A stretch of DNA of 64,000 bases, from NCBI GenBank assembly GCA_963691655.1, contig OY829330.1, positions 5,511,800-5,575,799 on the forward strand, given 5' to 3'. A program made the position numbers and the translations under genes. This document shows, piece by piece, positions 47,974-59,045 of the stretch (positions within the stretch are counted from its first letter, which is position 1; the number at the start of each line of letters is the position of its first letter). The notes under the pieces are model-generated. The model was not told the origin of the DNA. It searched no databases and saw only the letters and a program-made list of their open reading frames with translations. The DNA comes from Toxonevra muliebris (taxonomy: Eukaryota; Arthropoda; Insecta; Diptera; Pallopteridae).

Positions 47974-48669
47974 CTAAGCAAATGGCCTAAATTGTGGTTT
48001 CGAACTGCGGAATAGATAGGGGTAGATAGGGCATTCAAAAACAAAATGGTCGAGCGTTTCTTTTTTGTGCAAATTGCATAGCGAACATATGTTATCTATT
48101 TCAATGCGATGAGTTTGGCCTTTAATACAAAATCTAGTAGCATGTTTAGATGATAATCGTAATTGAGCAATGACTTTTGCCATATGGAATTGGTTCCGGT
48201 AAAATAAATAGGACGCGGTTGTATCTTCCTGTGATCTAGGTATTCTGCAGTTCATATTATTTGAGTTTGAAGCGCTTAAAACATCATGGAATTTCAGGTG
48301 GCGTTGAATACGCTCAAGGGCTAATATTCGGTTTGCAATCCAAGTTTCCGCGTTTAAAGAATTCCACAAGTGCGTCATGTTTATTAACTGAAGAAATTTC
48401 TTTAACTGAGAGACTGAATTTGGCTCAATATTTTCATTACTATTAATATGTAGATGAGTTAAACGGAAAAGACATAGTTTAGGATAACGGCTTTGCTTCA
48501 TTTGGAGGACACGAATTATAAAGTTTAGTGCTTGCTTAAATACCTTAAAAGACATTTTCAAAGTTCCCATCTCTAATCTAAGCGACGCATTTGGGGCGGA
48601 TTTTGGTAGCGCGAGTAAACGTTTGAAATAGGTTGATTGTATGATTTCAAGCTGCTCGCAATACCTCAT
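47974..48669 (-). pseudogene. LINE L5 ORF2, C-terminal segment
   Basis: 231 open codons. They start with YCEQLEIIQSTYFKRLLALP, typical of the region after the reverse transcriptase thumb, and end with a Cys/His cluster, CSLCNLHKKETLDHFVFECP, typical of LINE C-termini. The upstream junction at about 48660 joins two parts of ORF2 that should be about 300-400 residues apart, marking the internal deletion. It ends at a stop at 47974-47976. Confidence 0.8.
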
Positions 48670-50426
48670 TTTGAGACTCTGGAATGATATGGTTTTGTTC
48701 TGCCCATAGCAAGAGGCGGTCGTTCAGAATGTGTGTAAAAATCTTGAGAATGGTATTACACAACGCAATACCTCTATAATTTTCTGGAAGGTGTAAATCA
48801 CCCTTTTTATGCAATAACACTAAAATAGATCGAGACCATGATTCCGGAGTTAATCCGTTGAGCAGAATGTTGTTAAAAAGGGAATGGAGAATAGAGAGCC
48901 CTGGATCAGGGATGTGTTTAAAGAACTCGATGCCAATCATATCTTCGCCTGGTGCTTTATTATTTTTCATTTTACTAATTGCGATTTTAATCTCTTCGTG
49001 TGTTATTTCAGAATCTAGTACAACTTCACTTACTCCTATAAAACAGAGTTCAGATGTAGGGCGGGGGGGATAGATTTGTTCATAAAAATTTTCCCATACA
49101 GACGCTGGTATTGGATTTAGTCCACAAGGTTTTTCATTGAATGATTTTATAGGGCTCCAAAAGTCTTTAGCATTTTTAACGTTAAAAAATGTATTCATTT
49201 TTTTTAAACTTGAGCATATTTTTATACGTGGCTTTTAGATTTATATAGGTTTGTTTGCTTTCAGGACTAAAAGAAAGTCTTTGACATGTTTTTAATGCTC
49301 TATTTAATCCCTTCTTAAGGTTTCTTAGATCCAAATCGAACCACGGCTTACTAGTGCCATTTGAAAATTTGGTTGATTTAGTAGAAGTCATATTTAACTC
49401 ATGAACTGACTTTGTAATGGAATCTGTTATGAAATTATTTTGGTCGTCAACAGAAAGCAATGGAAACGACTCTTCGAACGCTGACAAGTTTAGGGTTTGA
49501 TTTAGAAGCAATGAGTATGCGTTTGCTTTTAAAGGGTCCCATTTTAAACCTGCTCTTATTGATGATCTTTGGCTATAGTAACTTTGATTTAAGGGTTGGC
49601 ATATAAATTCAAGATTCAATGAAACAGGAAAGTGGTCAGAACTAGTTGCAAAAGGAAGTACAGTTAAATTTTTAACAAAAGGAATTGCTGCAATATTTAC
49701 CCACACCAAGTCAATGGTGCTTTCTCCGTTTCTGTTAGAGAATGTAAAGTTACCCGAAGTATCTCCATCAACGCGACCATTTAATAAAACAAAACCACTG
49801 CTTTCCATAAATTCCAACAACTTTTTCCCACACACGTTGAGAGTTTGATGTAAAGAGTTTCTCACAGGCAAAAGATTAGACTCAATTTCCTACAGCAGTT
49901 CTTGAGCGCCCTCAACACCAACTCTAGCATTAAAATCGCCCCCTATTATTATTGGGTAGCCAGCAAATTTTACGTTTAGCTCTTCAATTAAAAGTTCAAG
50001 CGACTCTAAAGCAACATTAATGTCATAAGAAGGTTTAATATATAGAACACCTAGTACGAATTTAAAATTTTTAACAGAATTAACACTAAATAACCACAAA
50101 TTTGATTGATCAATTTCTACGATATTTACTATATTCTTATTTGCTAATGATATAATTCCACCTCTCTCTCTGCCAGTTGTTCTTTCCCTTGTCGCCAAAG
50201 ATGACAGAGCGTTATAATCGCACCAGGGCAGTACGTTACTATGAAAAGATTTCTCCGACCAGGTTTCATAGATGTTAAGGATCTGGGATTCTACTAAAGG
50301 TGTTTCGTTGAAGAAGTTGGATAGCCCATGCACATTCCAGAAAATAATTTTAAAGTTTAAGCAATTGTTTGTAAGTTGACTATTTCCAATTTTTGATTTG
50401 TGATGTTTTGGTTTTTCTTCTTTCAT
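48647..50426 (-). pseudogene. LINE L5 ORF2, endonuclease and start of reverse transcriptase
   Basis: An endonuclease domain starts KIIFWNVHGLSNFF, continues with IIIGGDFNARVG and, after a break near 49880, has STIDLVWVN and SSDHFPVSL, the closing DH block. Then comes the reverse transcriptase start with MKNNKAPGEDMIGIEFFKHI and KKGDLHLPENYRGIALC. The catalytic YxDD block is missing. There is one stop near 49890 and a frameshift near 49190. The endonuclease nicks DNA to prime reverse transcription in intact relatives. Confidence 0.85.
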
Positions 50427-50434
50427 GAGCTTTT

Positions 50435-51294
50435 CTAGTTTTTTGACTCCGATATTAGTTGTTCACTTATATTCTCCAAGTTTAGAATGAAGTTTTCCAT
50501 CTTGTTTCCATACATTCTCTTTAAAACATTTACAGCCTCTTCATTTCCACACATTAATTTACCATTGACATTCCATTTGCACCAGTTGCCCCCAACACAT
50601 AATTTGTCATCTCTTACTGTTACTTTGTATGAGCGGTCGGTTTGCAATATTTTCTTTCTTATGAACAGCAGCGCCCTCTTATATCGTTGTTTATTTCTAT
50701 TTAGGTCTTTTTCGATTGAAATTTCTGAACCCGATAGTTTTCGAATGTTTTGAAAGATCAGTCCTACCAAATCTTCAGATGCCATCTCCACTAAGACTTT
50801 GACCTTGTCAGCCCGCTGTGCTATAATAATTGCTTTACGTATTTAAATTTTTACACCAAATGTCTCTTCACAAAGCTTTTTTACTGCCTCCTTTGGGTGT
50901 GTCTGTTTCGGTAAGCCTTTAAAGATGAGACTACTTTTTTTAGTTGTGTCAACAAGCCGCTTCAATTCGTGATCCTTTTGCTTCTCCTTTTCCAGCATTG
51001 ACACTCTTTGCTTCAAAACCTCGTTTTCATCTGACAGCGTTTTTACTGTATTTTTTAGACTGGACACATTCGAATTTACAGTCTCTAGATCGGATTTTGT
51101 GGCCATGTTCTTTAGTTTATCATCCAACACGCTTGCTATTGTTTCTTGCATGTGACGCATCAGTTCCGACACGTTCATGTTTCCAACAGAGTGCATACTT
51201 TGCTTATCGGGTGATAGCTCCGCAAACATACGTTTTGCTGATGACTGCCAATAGGTATAGTGGGTTTCGGTGGAGGGCTTCTTTTTAGTGGCAT
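50435..51294 (-). pseudogene. LINE L5 ORF1, nucleic-acid-binding protein remnant
   Basis: It starts MPLKRSPPPKPTIPIG (51294), shifts frame, then QSSAKRMFAELSPDKQS. A predicted coiled coil follows (VNSNVSSLKNTVKTLSDENE and on, heptad-like), then KSSLIFKGLPKQTHPKEA, which resembles an RRM strand in LINE ORF1 proteins. A stop near 50843 separates this from a C-terminal part (50791-50435). The call rests on position upstream of ORF2 and on the coiled coil. Confidence 0.6.
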
Positions 51295-51461
51295 TTTGTG
51301 TGGTATACTTTTAGGCTTTGCTTGTTGCTGGTGTACTTTTTCTATGGATGCTACTATCGTGGTGAGATGAATATGGTCTTAGTCTTCACTATTCCCGCAG
51401 TTATATTCAAAGCTTTTACTTATTTTGATTTTTTGTATTCAGCCATATATTGTAGACTTGT

Positions 51462-52412
51462 TTATTTTGTATGTATAAGGCAAAGTCTAGTTTTTGTTTT
51501 TCTTTTTACTGGGGCTCCGTTAATAATCCAATCACTTACCAGTGAAAAAACACCAAATATCGTGCAATTTACTGCCAATAACAGCCAACATCGAATATAC
51601 CTTGCATCTACCAATGCCAAAAGAATAGTTGAGTACCAACCCTTGTAATTATAGTAATCAACGGCATCCTTCCCGCGGGGGTGTATTTCAATGTGGCAGC
51701 CATCTAAAGATAACAAAGTTTTAGGATGTTCAAATTTAAGTAATTAAGCAAGCACTTACCAATCGCGCCTAAGCATTGAGGGAATCCCAACTTCGCGAAA
51801 CCGTTTACACTCTCATCAATTGTAGTACGTGTGAGAGGGAAGGCATTGAGGTACTGTGACCTTAACAGCACAATTGTGCCCACTGTGCTTTTTCCAATTC
51901 CGAATAAATTGGCAATACTTCTGTATTCAGCTGAACAACCTAAAGCGTATAAGCCCACAGCAACACGTTTTTCAATCGTAATAGTTTTTCGCATATTAGT
52001 ATCTTCTTTCTCCCAAGATCGTAAAATAGTGCACAAAGCGGTGAAGCAGCCTCGGTTCATTCGGAAATTGTTTTTAAACATTTCATCGCTGAACAACTGG
52101 CAATCAATCTCCCAAAAATACTTCAACCGTTTCTTTAGAAATAAAATAGTTGCAGTTGAGAATACTTTTAACGCACGTGGAAAAAGTTGTGCTCTTACCA
52201 ATTCCCAACAATCGCGATTGCTTGTAGCAAGTGCACTAGCAGCTATCAGGATAGCAATTTGCTCTTTGCACAAAGCCACAAGTTTTGCCATTGCCAGCCA
52301 ACGTTTTCCTCTGTACAACATTATATTATTGTCCACTAAATCATTTGTATGCTTAAATTTGTCCATAATTTTAACTAACATTTGTATTGCACAAATTAAC
52401 TTAGAGGACGAC
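51462..52412 (-). pseudogene. PIF-Harbinger H2 transposase, N-terminal exons
   Basis: The first ATG in context is MSSSKLICAIQ at 52412. The region has RMNRGCFTALCTILRSWEKE and GCSAEYRSIANLFGIGKSTV, the HTH-like Harbinger N-terminus. An intron follows: donor GATTG|GTAAGTG near 51760, acceptor TTTAG|ATGG near 51710. The join makes LGAI|DGCHIEIHPRGKD with the first catalytic Asp. The next donor, GCAAG|GTATATTCG, is at 51600, just before the LINE-bearing intron. No frame break is obvious in this half. Confidence 0.85.
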
Positions 52413-54141
52413 ATTTTTAAAAGAAACAAATCAAAATTTACACAATCCCGAAAAAATGTAAATAAAACTTGACAGATGAAAAACCAAATGCCGTCTGAAC
52501 GACCTTTCAGAAAATTGAATTTTGGGCAACGAAAATTGATTTTCAACTTCCATGTGAACACACTATAAACGAAAAAATAATTCAAAGAGGACGATATAAA
52601 CAGTACACACTGGAGTTGTAGTAGATTTGATAGTATGAATATATTACAGTTTAGAAAGTACTGAAAATAGCTGAGAGAAAACAGCATATCTGAAGCATAA
52701 ATATCAATATCAAAGGGCAACAAATTTTGAGTAAAATAATAAAATTCGGTTTTGGCTGCAAAAGTGAAGTAAATATATATACATATATGTATGAAACGCA
52801 AATATGCACTTATACAAAAAAAAATTATTAATAAAGCCCGAAAATACAATAATTAAAGAAATAAAAATTATAGCACTTAGCTGGATAGTTGTGGAATCCA
52901 ATACAGACACTTTTTAAATAACTAAATTACCCAAAACACGTTACAACTAGGTAAAAACAAAGCAAAGTATAGAGCTTAAAAAGTCACGTCCGACTTATTC
53001 GAAAGTTAAAAGTTGAAATTCCCAAAATTTATACCCAAAAAAGCATATTTTTTGTATGAAAGGTACTACAACAACTTATGATTTCGAACTCAGAAAAAAC
53101 ATACCATTAATCACGAAAAACGTCCCGTACCAAGAGATAGAAACTCGCCTGTCTTTTTCTAACTACCTATTAAAAAATAACTCTCTCTTTCAGACATGCT
53201 ATCATGCTTGCGCCCGTGTGAACAGTCACCATAGGACTGTACTATGTAATCAGTAGGATATAGGGGAGTGTACCTGAGTATGAGACAGCACCAGGTATGA
53301 GACAGTCGATTGTTTACATTATGCAATATTGCCCATCTGAATACTATCAAACTTTTCTTTTGACATGAGCTAGTTTTTGTGGTAACACCGGAGTGAATAG
53401 ACTTATTATTTGTATCGGCTGCAAACATCGTGTGCGAAAATGATATATTTTCGAGTGAATTAATTGGAAAAGGTGAGCGTAATGCTCATTTAGTGTTTTA
53501 CGTATATTTTGCAATGCAATTTTGGATTATGCCAATATATGGTTGAAAAAATATTTTTTTTTTTTATTCCCAAAATGGCATTATTTTCTGGGTATGAGAC
53601 GCCAAAACCAAAACCCTTCTCCCTTACCATTATATGGCTATATTATTTCAAAAATGATAGTTTAAAAAATTTTAAAATTATGGGAAAATACCATTGACCA
53701 CATCTAATTGAAATAATACGATTTTCATATTGATTCAATGCCTATCTTATGACTAAAGACATAATGCATCATTGTACAAATTCGTGTCAATCTGTGCTGA
53801 AGTTTCAGTGTTATTTTGCGACATACCCACATATTTCTATTTTTAAATAACGTATGAAAAAAATTATTAACCTTTGTCAAATGTGCCTCTTGTAAAATCA
53901 ATTGTTCCCCGTGCCTAGTGCACTTTTGATAAAATGGATTTTATGGAAAAAGTAAGAAAAGATAGTGTTGAAGTTTTTATAAAAATATAGTTTTTTGAGA
54001 ATTGATCTAGAAGAATCAGTATTTTAAAAACAGTAACATCTTTAAAATCTGTCAATAATTTCCGGACTGATAGGCCTTTAAAAATTAAGTGTCAAAGGTA
54101 CCCCACTTTGCCCTATAGATTTTCTTTCTTATAGCTCTTAC
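52413..54141. other. Intronic stretch next to the castor donor site
   Basis: It must hold the 5' end of Harbinger H2. TATGAGACAG occurs twice at 53277-53304. A 61-codon frame at 53509 has no motif. Nothing else is recognised. Confidence 0.4.
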
Positions 54142-54600
54142 CTTACGTAGAGAACAACCTTCAACGCTACAATCAAATTCAAGCAACCCTCCATCTTCAT
54201 CATATGAAAATGGATTGTATAACGCTAAAGCTGTTGAAGATGTTGTTGCATGTACTGTTGTTGTTGTTTTTGTGTCGAATGTGGATATTTTATATTTCAG
54301 TTGGTTTCGATTGTTATTAACAGCAATATGACGATTTTTTTTTCCATGTGTTGGTGATGATGATGTTTTACATTCTTCCGATATTGCATGATATAGCATA
54401 TCGAGCGGTTGTTGTTTTTGATTTTCCTCCAAGATATAATTTAATCCTGTACCTCCTGATGTTGCTTCATTTGTTGCGGTGCTTGGATTCCCGACAGTCA
54501 TAAGTGCAACATTACCACCACCGCTAAATGCTGAATCTCGCTGCCCCTCATGCTTTTCCAATTTAAAGCTAGTGAAAATTGCTTGTGGGGATTGTTGAGC
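54142..54600 (-). CDS. cas: castor, first visible coding exon
   Basis: 459 bases (153 codons, phase 0 at both ends), from acceptor TTTTTCTTCCAG (54601-54602) to donor AAG|GTAAGAG (54141). It starts AQQSPQAIFTSFKLEKHEGQ and ends EFDCSVEGCSLRK. The last part supplies the first Cys pair of a Castor-type finger completed by the next exon. Since the exon opens in phase 0 with no start codon context, the initiator lies further upstream, outside the window or in an exon I did not find. Low-complexity Ser/Thr stretches surround a basic patch (GKKNRH). The open frame is clean. Confidence 0.88.
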
Positions 54601-54774
54601 CTGGAAGAAAAATCGAATTTACTATAATAATAAAGATCAATATTACACAGGGGCTGAGTGGAGGTATTGGAGGTTCCAACCCCCTTAAATATATAAAAAT
54701 ATTTATCACTAAAAAACAAGGCCCTATTTCACCAGCCACTTTTCACTTCTCAAATTTGCAATTCTTAATCACAT

Positions 54775-54905
54775 TAGGGGGATTCTCTAAGTCTAACAAG
54801 AATAGGAAAAATTGTAGAACTTTCTAATCCGTACAAGGAAACAACAACAAAATACACATCAGCAAATTTTACAATATTTAAAAGCTTTTGCTACAACGAA
54901 ACTTA
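54775..54905 (+). repeat. Fragment of element F, left end
   Basis: Starts AGGGGGATTCTCTAAGTCTA, matching 8271 onward apart from a few changes, and continues through AATAGGAAAAATTGTA and AAAAGCTTTTGCT. It then loses similarity, so it is truncated. Confidence 0.8.
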
Positions 54906-55869
54906 TGTATATATCAAGGAATGAAACCAAAACCGTAACCATTTCATTTTTCGAAGCCGAAACTAAAACCGTAACCGTTATTTTTATATGAGAAAGAAGG
55001 TAACCGAAACCGATTCATTTAAACACTGGAACCGGTTCAATTCGGGTTTGAGAAAAATTTTCTCGATCATTGTTATAAAGGTATTTGTTTTTCCAATATT
55101 TCAAAGTTTATTCACTTTAAATTTGACGCCAGTTCGTATGGCGACAATTTTAGCCTATTTCTGTAGCCGATTTTATCTAGAACGTCCACGTCCAACACTA
55201 ATTGTGCATAATTGTTTGACGATTTTCTAACCTACAAAGTAAAAACACATTGGGTCTGTTCGCGTACTTTTCCACAACATATTTGCAAACAACCAAATTC
55301 AAGAGAGTGAGAAATAATTCTTCCACGAAAAGAAAAAAATTACAAAAAGTACGCCAATGTAAATTTGCAAACAACTGATTATGAACATCAAAGGCCCCTA
55401 TAATATGCAGCAATTCTTCATGTAATCAGTTGCATGCAATTCGAGTTTGATGGTAAAAGAGGTTAGAAGCTTGAGCGGTAGGCAAAATTGCACGGTCGCT
55501 GAAGTTGCTGCAATACTCTGACCGTTCCTTTTAACACTTTCGTATTTTTGCGTGTTTACTTTATAATCTTTTTCTCATTTTGAGAGCTTCACACAGATTT
55601 ATGTACACAAAATTAATTTATCAGCGTTTCGTTTTTTGCGGATTTCGAAATTTAAGACTTGTGTGTGTGAGAATTTATTAAAAACTGTTTAAAAATTATA
55701 TAAAAAATAATAAACAATCAAGCGTTATCATTATTTATTAATTATGCATGTTCTTTAACGAAAATAGTATAAAGCAAAAGCACGAATTAAATGTCAAAAG
55801 TATTCCAACTCAGTTTCTGATGTATTGCAGCGTCTAATTAGCATTTGAAATTACTGAGCAACTTCAAAT
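54906..55869. other. Intronic stretch with AACCG-rich patch
   Basis: 54925-55045 has repeated AAACCGTAACCG / AACCGAAACCG / AACCGGTT motifs, resembling subterminal repeats of a degraded element. A related patch is at 63526-63585. No gene. Confidence 0.4.
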
Positions 55870-56616
55870 AGGGGTCAAATGCTGATTGCTCCGCTCCAAC
55901 TATGCTCCAACCTCTTAAGCATAGCTCCAGCTCCGCTCCGTGCTCCGCTCCAAGCCCCAACACATATAGTTTTCCTAATAAAAATATTTTTTTTCATTTC
56001 ATATGTATGTATCGCTGCCTTAATTTTGCAGAACTGTTTCCTGAAATTTTGTTTTAAGGAACAAATCGTATATTTTGGATCCATGACCCCAAAACTTTCA
56101 ACACAGATGAGTAGAACAAGGCGTTATCGCAAAATCATTTTGGCTCAAAACTCGACATCTTTTTCATACGAAAAAGTATGATACTAACTCGTACAACTAT
56201 AACGTTTTGAAGGCTGCTGTTATAGCAATAGAACCAGTTAAGATGAACCACCCCTTATTTCTAATGACGACTTTTGAAAAAATTAACATTTATTTACCGT
56301 CACACCTGGTGATTGCACATTTTAAGCATCTTTGTAAATATATAAAGAACTAAACTACTTCGATGATGATTTCTCTTGCCATAACCATTAACGGAAATGG
56401 AATATTTCAATTACAATTTTCATTACTGCAATGGAAATGACAATGAAGAGTTCAAAAACAATGAATTGTAAACGAACAATAGCTACTTGGAAAAATTACT
56501 AATCGGAGCAGCGAAGCGGTTAAATTTTCATTGCTCCAGCTCCAGCTCTAGCTCCGATCAAAACAGTGTGCTCCACAGCTCCTTGCTCCAGCTCCACGCT
56601 CCGCTCCAAAGCCCTG
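55870..56616. mobile_element. hAT element C, second copy, shortened and inverted
   Basis: Its right end GCTCCGCTCCAAAGCCCTG (ending 56616) is the complement of the left end of the copy at 16679. Interior words match in inverted order (AATTGTAAACG, TTTTGAACTCTTC and neighbours). About 1.06 kb is missing relative to copy C. Flanks CTTCAAAT and TTTCAAAC match at 6 of 8. Confidence 0.75.
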
Positions 56617-57259
56617 TTTCAAACACATGTTTTCTTACTTTCAAATTCTTGCAAGTAGAAATTTATCCACTAAAAACTTGCAAGTTCTCTCACACTGAGC
56701 TGTCACTTTACTCTCATTTTCTCTCTCATATCAAATTTTTTGGGTAAATTGGCATTTAAGACAAAAATTTGTACAATTTTTTTGTACGCGAAAAGACCTA
56801 TTGTCTTCCTTTAGTCCTCTTTTCCACACAGCAAGATTTCTTGGGCAATTCTGCTTTTACTTTGTCTGTCCTTCGTGTTTTGAAAAACTTTTTAATAACA
56901 ATAATAAATGAAAAAAATAATTAAATTTAAAAATAAATAAATGAAAAGAGAAATCAGCTTATTGAATAAAAATAAATAGATTAATAGAAGAAAAGTGCAA
57001 TTTTAAATGAAAACTGTTTATTTTTTCTAATAAGAAACTGAAATCAATGCGCATCCAACATAAAATGACAAATAAGAATAAAAAGAAATATCAAAGAATG
57101 AACAGCACAAAAGAAAACTTGCCGGTACGAGTAAGTCTGTACTCGTCTCCTAATGGGAAAGGGGACTTACTTTTTCATTTTTATCGTGATAAACATCATC
57201 TGCTGCACAACAACGCAGCAAGGTTGTTTTGTGCCCTAAAATTCATTATGCCACCTACA
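56617..57259. other. AT-rich intronic stretch
   Basis: No recognised features; one 71-codon frame at 57047 without motifs. Confidence 0.4.
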
Positions 57260-59045
57260 TAGTGATGATTCGATACAAGTAAATACAAGTAAAAACTCGA
57301 TACTTTTCATTCGATTCAAGTACTTTTTTGCTCGATGCCAGGGCCGTAGCCAGAAATTTTTTTCATTCGAAGAAAATATTCATAAATAATTTTTATCAAA
57401 CTGATTTTTAAATACAATAAATTAAATCGATGATACATTTGATGGACCCTATAAAATCAAAATTTTAGGAAAAATTTTTCGATTATTTTTAATCTTAACC
57501 TCAAAAAAATGGCCAAAAGTGACAAAAAATTCCCAGAATAATCAAATTAATTTTTTTCAAATAAATATTATTCAATGTGCATTTTAATGCATTTTTTTTA
57601 TCGTGAGGGACATAATTTCATTAACTCATTGACTTCCCACTACTGATGATGTCCCAACCTCAAAAAAAATACCAAAAATAGTGGAGGCTCATTTTTTCAA
57701 ATAATCATCATTGGGAATTCGAGCCATTATCAATGATAAGGAACCCGGATGAGGTTGGCTTATATTCCCTAAATTCGTGAAGTCGTGGTGCTCTGAGCAA
57801 TAATGCGTTAAAAAATTAATTATATTTTAAGATTGCCTCCTAAAACTGCATGGGTTTTGCTAATAAGATGGAGTTTTTGCGAAAGAACTTTTCACGTTGA
57901 ACACGAATCTGAGATCAAAAACTTTCCACCACGTCACGTTTTAGGAAAAAAAATGGGGTCTAGCAAGTCTAATTTTACAAGAATCCGATAATTTTTTCTA
58001 TTTTTTATTAATTTTTAAACTTTTCAAACTGATTCACGACGAAACTTTGAACCAAAAACAGTTACTGACCTAGAAAAACTATGAATGCAGGAGTGCTCAG
58101 TATCACCTTCTCTTTTTGAATTCGTAGTCAAACCTCATGTCGAAGAAAACAAATCGCATTTGATCGCATAGTGTAACTAAGATTTCAAATTTATTTTTTA
58201 TATTTGACTTTTTAGAAAAAAAAAAAAATCGATGGAAGTAAAAAATATCGTTAAATAGATTTTATTTTGACTTTTTTTCCATCCATTGGCAATTAATCTC
58301 AAAAATTAGAATAAAGTTTAAATATTTCGGGGGGGATCAGAACCCCCAAAATCTCCCCCCTAAATACGGCCTTGCTTGATGCTATAACATAAGTATTTTA
58401 CTTGTTATCGGAAAAAAGGGTCAGTATCGGAAAATAGTTATTTAAAAACTGAAATATTGCTATACAATATTTAAAATTGTGGATCAATTTACAATATTTT
58501 ACAACAATCAATAATATATTTCAAAATACTACTGCAGAATTATTCAAAATATTTCAATGTATGACAATATTGCAGTACAGTATTGAAGTTCTTATTCTTA
58601 TTTCCGGCCATGCATGTAGAACATAATGCTTATTGAAACCTTTTCATTAAAATAAAATATTTTTAATAAATTTTAATCTGTTGATTAGTTTTCCTTCTAT
58701 CATAAATTTTCTAGCGATTTGCTTAATTAAATTAACGTCATTTCTATATGATTCACGTGTTTCCAGTAGAAATATCTCAAAATCATGATTTATTGGCGAA
58801 AAACTCGTGTTGAGTAGTGTAAACTGTAGGCTCAACCATGTTGTATCACAATGGGCCGTTCTGGCCTGAATTTTTTCCTTGACAACCACTTAAAAAAAGA
58901 GTAATTTGTCTCTTTAAACGAGTATTCGATACAAGTACATATTCGATACTTTTTTCCGATATTTTCGGTAGCATCGATACTTTTATGCGATACAAGTAAT
59001 GAGTAAAAGTATCGATACTATGTGGTAGGTATCGAATCAACACTA
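57260..59045. mobile_element. Inverted-repeat element with ATCGATAC motifs, carrying hAT D2
   Basis: The ends are TAGTGATGATTCGATAC (57260) and, on the other strand, TAGTGTTGATTCGATAC (ending 59045), 16 of 17 matching. Inside both ends are repeats of CGATACAAGTA and AAGTATCGAT. The ends look hAT-like (TAGTG), but the 8-bp flanks do not agree (CACCTACA and ATTACGGG). Confidence 0.75.
57339..58374. mobile_element. Non-autonomous hAT D2, inverted copy of D1
   Basis: Flanks CTCGATGC and CTTGATGC (57331-57338; 58375-58382) match at 7 of 8. The ends are CAGGGCCGTAG and CTACGGC-type complements. Almost the whole length matches D1 in reverse. 1036 bases. Confidence 0.92.

Larger units (their letters stand above)
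47641..51300 (-). mobile_element. LINE L5 inserted in the intron of Harbinger H2
   Basis: Minus-strand order: ORF1 (51294-50435), ORF2 with endonuclease (50426-49600) and reverse transcriptase start (49198-48660), then the C-terminal part (48669-47974). The central reverse transcriptase is deleted. The 3' end is not poly-A but about three units of TTGAA (47645-47658, seen as TTCAA on the plus strand). The clade is uncertain (Jockey/CR1-like possible). Confidence 0.8.
12437..54141 (-). other. cas: castor giant intron, 41.7 kb, filled with mobile DNA
   Basis: The donor AAG|GTAAGAG is at 54141 and the acceptor TTTTTAG is at 12437-12438. Both exons keep the frame when joined. Every element listed between these coordinates lies within this intron. 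I found no additional castor exon inside it, though a small skipped or alternative exon cannot be excluded by eye. Confidence 0.82.

Noticed and set aside
51831..52472. 213-codon plus-strand frame
   Set aside because: Antisense shadow of the Harbinger H2 N-terminal exon.
52413..52849. Upstream extension of the 381-codon minus-strand frame
   Set aside because: The part before MSSSKL (52412) is rich in Phe/Tyr/Ile from AT-rich DNA and does not resemble a Harbinger N-terminus; only the part from 52412 on is called.
12437..54141. Retroviral-type (LTR, env-bearing) element
   Set aside because: I found no gag-pol order, integrase HHCC block, primer-binding site or paired LTRs; the retroelement remnants are LINE and Penelope types.
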